Assembly: GCA_963662155.1 (NCBI GenBank)
Contig: OY759268.1
Location: 58,149,469-58,213,468 of the forward strand
Length of the DNA: 64,000 nucleotides
Reading direction: 5' to 3'
Origin: Lamellibrachia columna
Lineage: Eukaryota > Annelida > Polychaeta > Sabellida > Siboglinidae
The notes beneath the pieces are model-generated. The model had not been told where the DNA came from and ran no database searches. It worked only from the letters and a program-made list of their open reading frames with translations. Numbering within the stretch: position 1 is the stretch's first letter; every line of letters starts with the position of its first letter. The translations under genes and the position numbers were made by a program. This document shows positions 59,801 to 64,000 of the stretch, one piece after another.

Positions 59801-62800
59801 GTATGACTGTCGTTCTTTCGGTGTAATATCAACATGAACACTGAAGCTACATGTTTGATGTATGACTGTAGTTCTTTAGGTGAAATATTAACATGAACAC
59901 TGAAGCTACATGTTTGATGTATGACTGTCGTTCTTTAGGTGTAATATTAATATGAACACTGAAGCTACATGTTTGATGTATGACTGTCGTTCTTTAGGTG
60001 CAATATTAACATGAACGCTGAAGCTACATGTTTGCTGTACGACTGTCGTTCTTTAGGTGTAATATTAACAAGAACACAGAAGCTACATGTTTGATGTATG
60101 ACTGTCGTTCTTAAGTGTAATATCAACATGAACACTGAAGCTACATGTTTGATGTATGACTGTCGTTCTTTCGGTGTAATATCAACATGAACACTGAAGC
60201 TACATGTTTGATGTATGACTGTAGTTCTTTAGGTGAAATATTAACATGAACACTGAAGCTACATGTTTGGTGTATGAGTGTCGTTCTTTAGGTGCAATAT
60301 TAACATGAACACTGAAGCTACATGTTTGATGTATGACTGTCCTTCTTTAGGTGCAATATGGCTGTCATTCTTTAGGTGCAATATTAACATGAACACTGAA
60401 GCTACATGTTTGATGTATGACTGTCGTTCTTTAGGTGCAATATTAACATGAACACTGAAGCTACATGTTTGATGTACGACTGTCGTTTTTTATGTGTAAT
60501 GTTAACATGAACACTGAAGCTACATGTTTGAAGTATGACTGTCGTTCTTTAGGTGTAATATTAACACGAACAATGAAACTACATGTTTGATGTATGACTG
60601 TCGTTCTTTAGGGGTAATATCAATAAGAACACTGAAGCTACATGTTTGATGTATGACTGTCGTTCTTTATGTGTAATATTAACACGAACACTGAAGCTAC
60701 ATGTTTGATGTATGACTGTCGTTCTTTAGGTGTAGTATTAACACGAACATTGAAGCTACATGTTTGATGTATGACTGTGGTTATTTAGGTGTAATATTAA
60801 CACGAACACTGAAGTTACATGTTTGATGTATGGCTGTCGTTCTTTAAGTGTAATATTAACACGAACACTGAAGCTATATGTTTGATGTATGGCTGTCGTT
60901 CTTTAGGTGTAATATTAACACGAACACTGAAGCTACATGTTTGATGTATGACTGTCGTTCTTTAGGGGTAATATTTACACGAACATTGAAGCTACATGTT
61001 TGATGTATGACTGTCGTTCTTTAGGTGTAATATTAACATGAACACTGAAGTTACATGTTTGATGTATGACTGTCGTTCTTTAGGTGTAATATTAATATGA
61101 ACACTGAAGCTACATGTTTGATGTATGACTGTAGTTCTTTAGGTGTAATATTAACAAGAACACAGAAGCTACATGTTGGATGTATGACTGTCGTTCTTAA
61201 GTGTAATATCAACATGAACACTGAAGCTACATGTTTGATGTATGACTGTCGTTCTTTCGGTGTAATATCAACATGAACACTGAAGCTACATGTTTGATGT
61301 ATGACTGTAGTTCTTTAGGTGAAATATTAACATGAACACTGAAGCTACATGTTTGGTGTATGAGTGTCGTTCTTTAGGTGCAATATTAACATGAACACTG
61401 AAGCTACATGTTTGATGTATGACTGTCGTTCTTTAGGTGCAATATGGCTGTCATTCTTTAGGTGCAATATTAACATGAACACTGAAGCTACATGTTTGAT
61501 GTATGACTGTCGTTCTTTAGGTGCAATATTAACATGAACACTGAAGCTACATGTTTGCTGTACGACTGTCGTTCTTTAATTGTAATGTTAACATGAACAC
61601 TGAAACTACATGTTTGATGTACGACTGTCGTTCTTTAGGTGTAATGTTAACATGAACACTTAAGCTACATGTTTGATGTACGACTGTCGTTCTTTAGGTG
61701 TAATGTTAACATGAACACTGAAGCTACATGTTTGGTGTATGACAGTCGTTCTTTATGTGTAATATTAACATGAACACTGAAGCTACATGTTTGATGTATG
61801 ACTGTCGTTCTTTATGTGTAATATTAATATGAACACTAAAGCTACATGTTTGATGTATGACGGTCGTTCTTTAGGTGCAATATTAACATGAACACTGAAG
61901 CTACATGATTTATGTATGACGGTCGTTCTTTAGGTGCAATATGGCTGTCGTTCTTTAGGTGCAATATTAACATGAACACTGAAGCTACATGTTTGATGTA
62001 TGACTGTCGTTCTTTAGGTGCAATATTAACATGAACACTGAAGCTACATGTTTGATGTATGACTGTCGTTCTTTAGGTGCAATATTAACATGAACACTGA
62101 AGCTGCATGTTTGCTGTACGACTGTCGTTCTTTAATTGTAATGTTAACATGAACACTGAAGCTACATGTTTGATGTACGACTGTCGTTCTTTAGGTGTAA
62201 TGTTAACATGAACACTGAAGCTACATGTTTGATGTATGACTGTCGTTCTTTAGGTGTAATATTAACATGAACACTGATGCTACATGTTTGATGTATGACT
62301 GTCGTTCTTTAGGTGTAATATTAACATGAACACTGAAGCTACATGTTTGATGTATGACTGTCGTTCTTTAGGTGTCATATTAACATGAACACTGAAGCTA
62401 CATGTTTGGTGTATGACAGTCGTTCTTTATGTGTAATATTAACATAAACACTGAAGCTACATGTTTGATGTATGGCTGTCGTTCTTTAGGTGTAATATTA
62501 ACATGAACACTGAAGCTACATGTTTGATGTATGACTGTCGTTCTTTATGTGTAATATTAATATGAACACTGAAGCTACATGTTTGATGTATGACTGTCGT
62601 TCTTTAGGTGCAATATTAACATGAACACTGAAGCTACATGATTGATGTATGACGGTCGTTCTTTAGGTGCAATATGGCTGTCGTTCTTTAGGTGCAATAT
62701 TAACATGAACACTGAAGCTGCATGTTTGATGTATGACTGTCGTTCTTTAGGTGTAATATTAACACGAACACTGAAGCTACATGTTTGATGTATGACTGTC

Positions 62801-64000
62801 GTTCTTTAGGTGTAATATTAACACGAAAATTGAAGCTACATGTTTGATGTATGAATGTCGTTCTTTAGGTGTAATATTAACATGAACACTGAAGCTACAT
62901 GTTTGATGTATGACTGTCGTTCTTTAATTGTAATATTAACATGAACACTGAAGCTACATGTTTGATGTATGACTGTCGTTCTTTATGTGTAATATTAACA
63001 AGAACACAGAAGCTACATGTTTGATGTATGACTGTCGTTCTTATGTGTAATATCAACATGAACACTGAAGCTACATGTTTGATGTATGACTGTCGTTCTT
63101 AAGTGTAATATCAACATGAACACTGAAGCTACATGTTTGATGTATGACTGTCGTTCTTTAGGTGTAATATCAACATGAACACTGAAGCTACATGTTTGAT
63201 GTATGACTGTAGTTATTTAGGTGAAATATTAACATGAACACTGAAGCTACATGTTTGGTGTATGAGTGTCTTTCTTTAGGTGCAATATTAACATGAACAC
63301 TGAAGCTACATGATTGATGTATGACTGTCGTTCTTTAGGTGCAATATGGCTGTCATTCTTTAGGTGCAATATAAACATGAACACTGAAGCTACATGTTTG
63401 ATGTATGACTGTCTTTCTTTATGTGCAATATAAACATGAACGCTGAAGCTACATGTTTGCTGTACGACTGTCGTTCTTTAATTGTAATGTTAACATGAAC
63501 ACTGAAACTACATGTTTGATGTACGACTGTCGTTCTTTAGGTGTAATGTTAACATGAACACTTAAGCTACATGTTTGATGTACGACTGTCGTTCTTTAGG
63601 TGTAATGTTAACATGAACACTGAAGCTACATGTTTGGTGTATGACAGTCGTTCTTTATGTGTAATATTAACATGAACACTGAAGCTACATGTTTGATGTA
63701 TGACTGTCGTTCTTTATGTGTAATATTAATATAAACACTAAAGCTACATGTTTGATGTATGACTGTCGTTCTTTAGGTGCAATATTAACATGAACACTGA
63801 AGCTACATGATTTATGTATGACGGTCGTTATTTAGGTGCAATATGGCTGTCGTTCTTTAGGTGCAATATTAACATGAACACTGAAGCTACATGTTTGATG
63901 TATGACTGTCGTTCTTTAGGTGCAATATTAACATGAACACTGAAGCTACATGTTTGATGTATGACTGTCGTTCTTTAGGTGTTATATTAACATTAACACT
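44823..64000 (+). repeat. 59-bp satellite array, at least 19.2 kb (about 325 units), open at the window end
   Basis: The unit is 59 bp: GTGTAATATTAACATGAAC, ACTGAAGCTACATGTTTG, then ATGTATGACTGTCGTTC and TTTAG. Variants include GTGCAATATT, AACACGAAC, AATATCAAC, ATGTACGAC and TTATGTG. Truncated 25-26-bp units (GTGCAATATGGCTGTC..TTCTTTAG) recur through it and mark higher-order blocks. Blocks of about 2.0 kb (for example 45952 versus 47947) and 5,362 bp are duplicated. Each unit holds TTCTTTAG|GTG, which looks like a 3' splice site, and the array lies inside a gene B intron. The short ORFs read from it are artefacts. Confidence 0.97.
49660..60383 (+). repeat. 5,362-bp tandem duplication within the 59-bp array
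   Basis: Rare variants recur at a constant offset of 5,362 bases: ATGTTTCGTGTATGACAG at 49681 and 55043, TTAGGGGTAATATCAACACG at 50321 and 55683, and the short GTGCAATATGG unit at 51681 and 57043. The copies are about 49660-55021 and 55022-60383; matching stops at about 49660 on the left and about 60384 on the right. Few differences separate them, so the duplication is recent or homogenised, or an assembly effect. Confidence 0.85.

Noticed and set aside
45600..64000. CRISPR-like array in the 59-bp repeat region
   Set aside because: The whole 59-bp unit is repeated with point variants and there are no unique spacers. The context is eukaryotic and intronic.
1..64000. tRNA or rRNA genes
   Set aside because: No cloverleaf with A and B boxes and no conserved rRNA core was noticed on reading either strand; a dedicated scan was not possible.

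Overview
The window is eukaryotic nuclear DNA from an invertebrate animal. It has short exons with GT..AG borders, AT-rich introns, non-LTR retrotransposon fragments, a hAT-type element and a very high load of tandem repeats. My best guess is a cephalochordate (amphioxus). That rests on the minisatellites built over splice junctions, a type I recall from amphioxus ('mirage' minisatellites), and on the CR1/L2-like elements; a mollusc or other invertebrate is not excluded. By my count about 45-46 kb of 64 kb (roughly 70%) is tandem repeat. Most six-frame ORFs in the window are repeat artefacts.

Gene A (plus strand, 201 to 14174 or 24573) can be read as six exons whose phases all fit: ATG at 201, then 2589-2621, 4056-4129, 7750-7807, 10462-10511 and a last exon from 13569. 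Together they give 284 continuous codons up to a TGA at 14172. The product has an acidic Ser/Asn-rich N-terminus with an NPF motif, then a C2HC zinc finger, then a 14-bp VNTR and a helical region. I do not recognise it as a named protein. The coding sequence beyond 14174 is split by a 10.2-kb array of a 71-bp unit that is itself a piece of this exon, and the exon resumes at 24415-24573. Its introns carry a 43-bp array (intron 2), a 48-bp array interrupted by a CR1-like retrotransposon (intron 3), a hAT-type element and a 70-bp array (intron 4), and 104-, 113- and 72/32-bp arrays (intron 5).

The 24.6-37.5 kb stretch is mostly repeats: a diverged 114-138-bp repeat, a 56-bp array, a 101-bp array and a 7.9-kb 102-bp array, with about 1.3 kb of single-copy DNA at 27.6-28.9 kb. 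Near 37.5-38.0 kb there is a large imperfect palindrome.

Gene B (plus strand) is a homologue of vertebrate CXorf38. Two strong exons (43031-43229 and 43934-44210) carry its signature words, and a probable upstream exon lies at 38204-38243. A degraded L2/CR1-type retrotransposon (about 41.05-43.02 kb) ends in an ATT-repeat tail directly against the acceptor of its first strong exon. A second, solo 3' end of the same style sits just before the next exon. The following intron is occupied by a 59-bp array of at least 19.2 kb that runs off the end of the window and contains a 5,362-bp tandem duplication.

The most interesting result is that at three exon borders of gene A (exon 2 donor, exon 5 acceptor, exon 5 donor) the neighbouring array begins or ends at the splice site and its unit copies that junction. 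A fourth array, in the last exon, is made of coding sequence. The two genes show no functional link in the sequence beyond being neighbours on the same strand.
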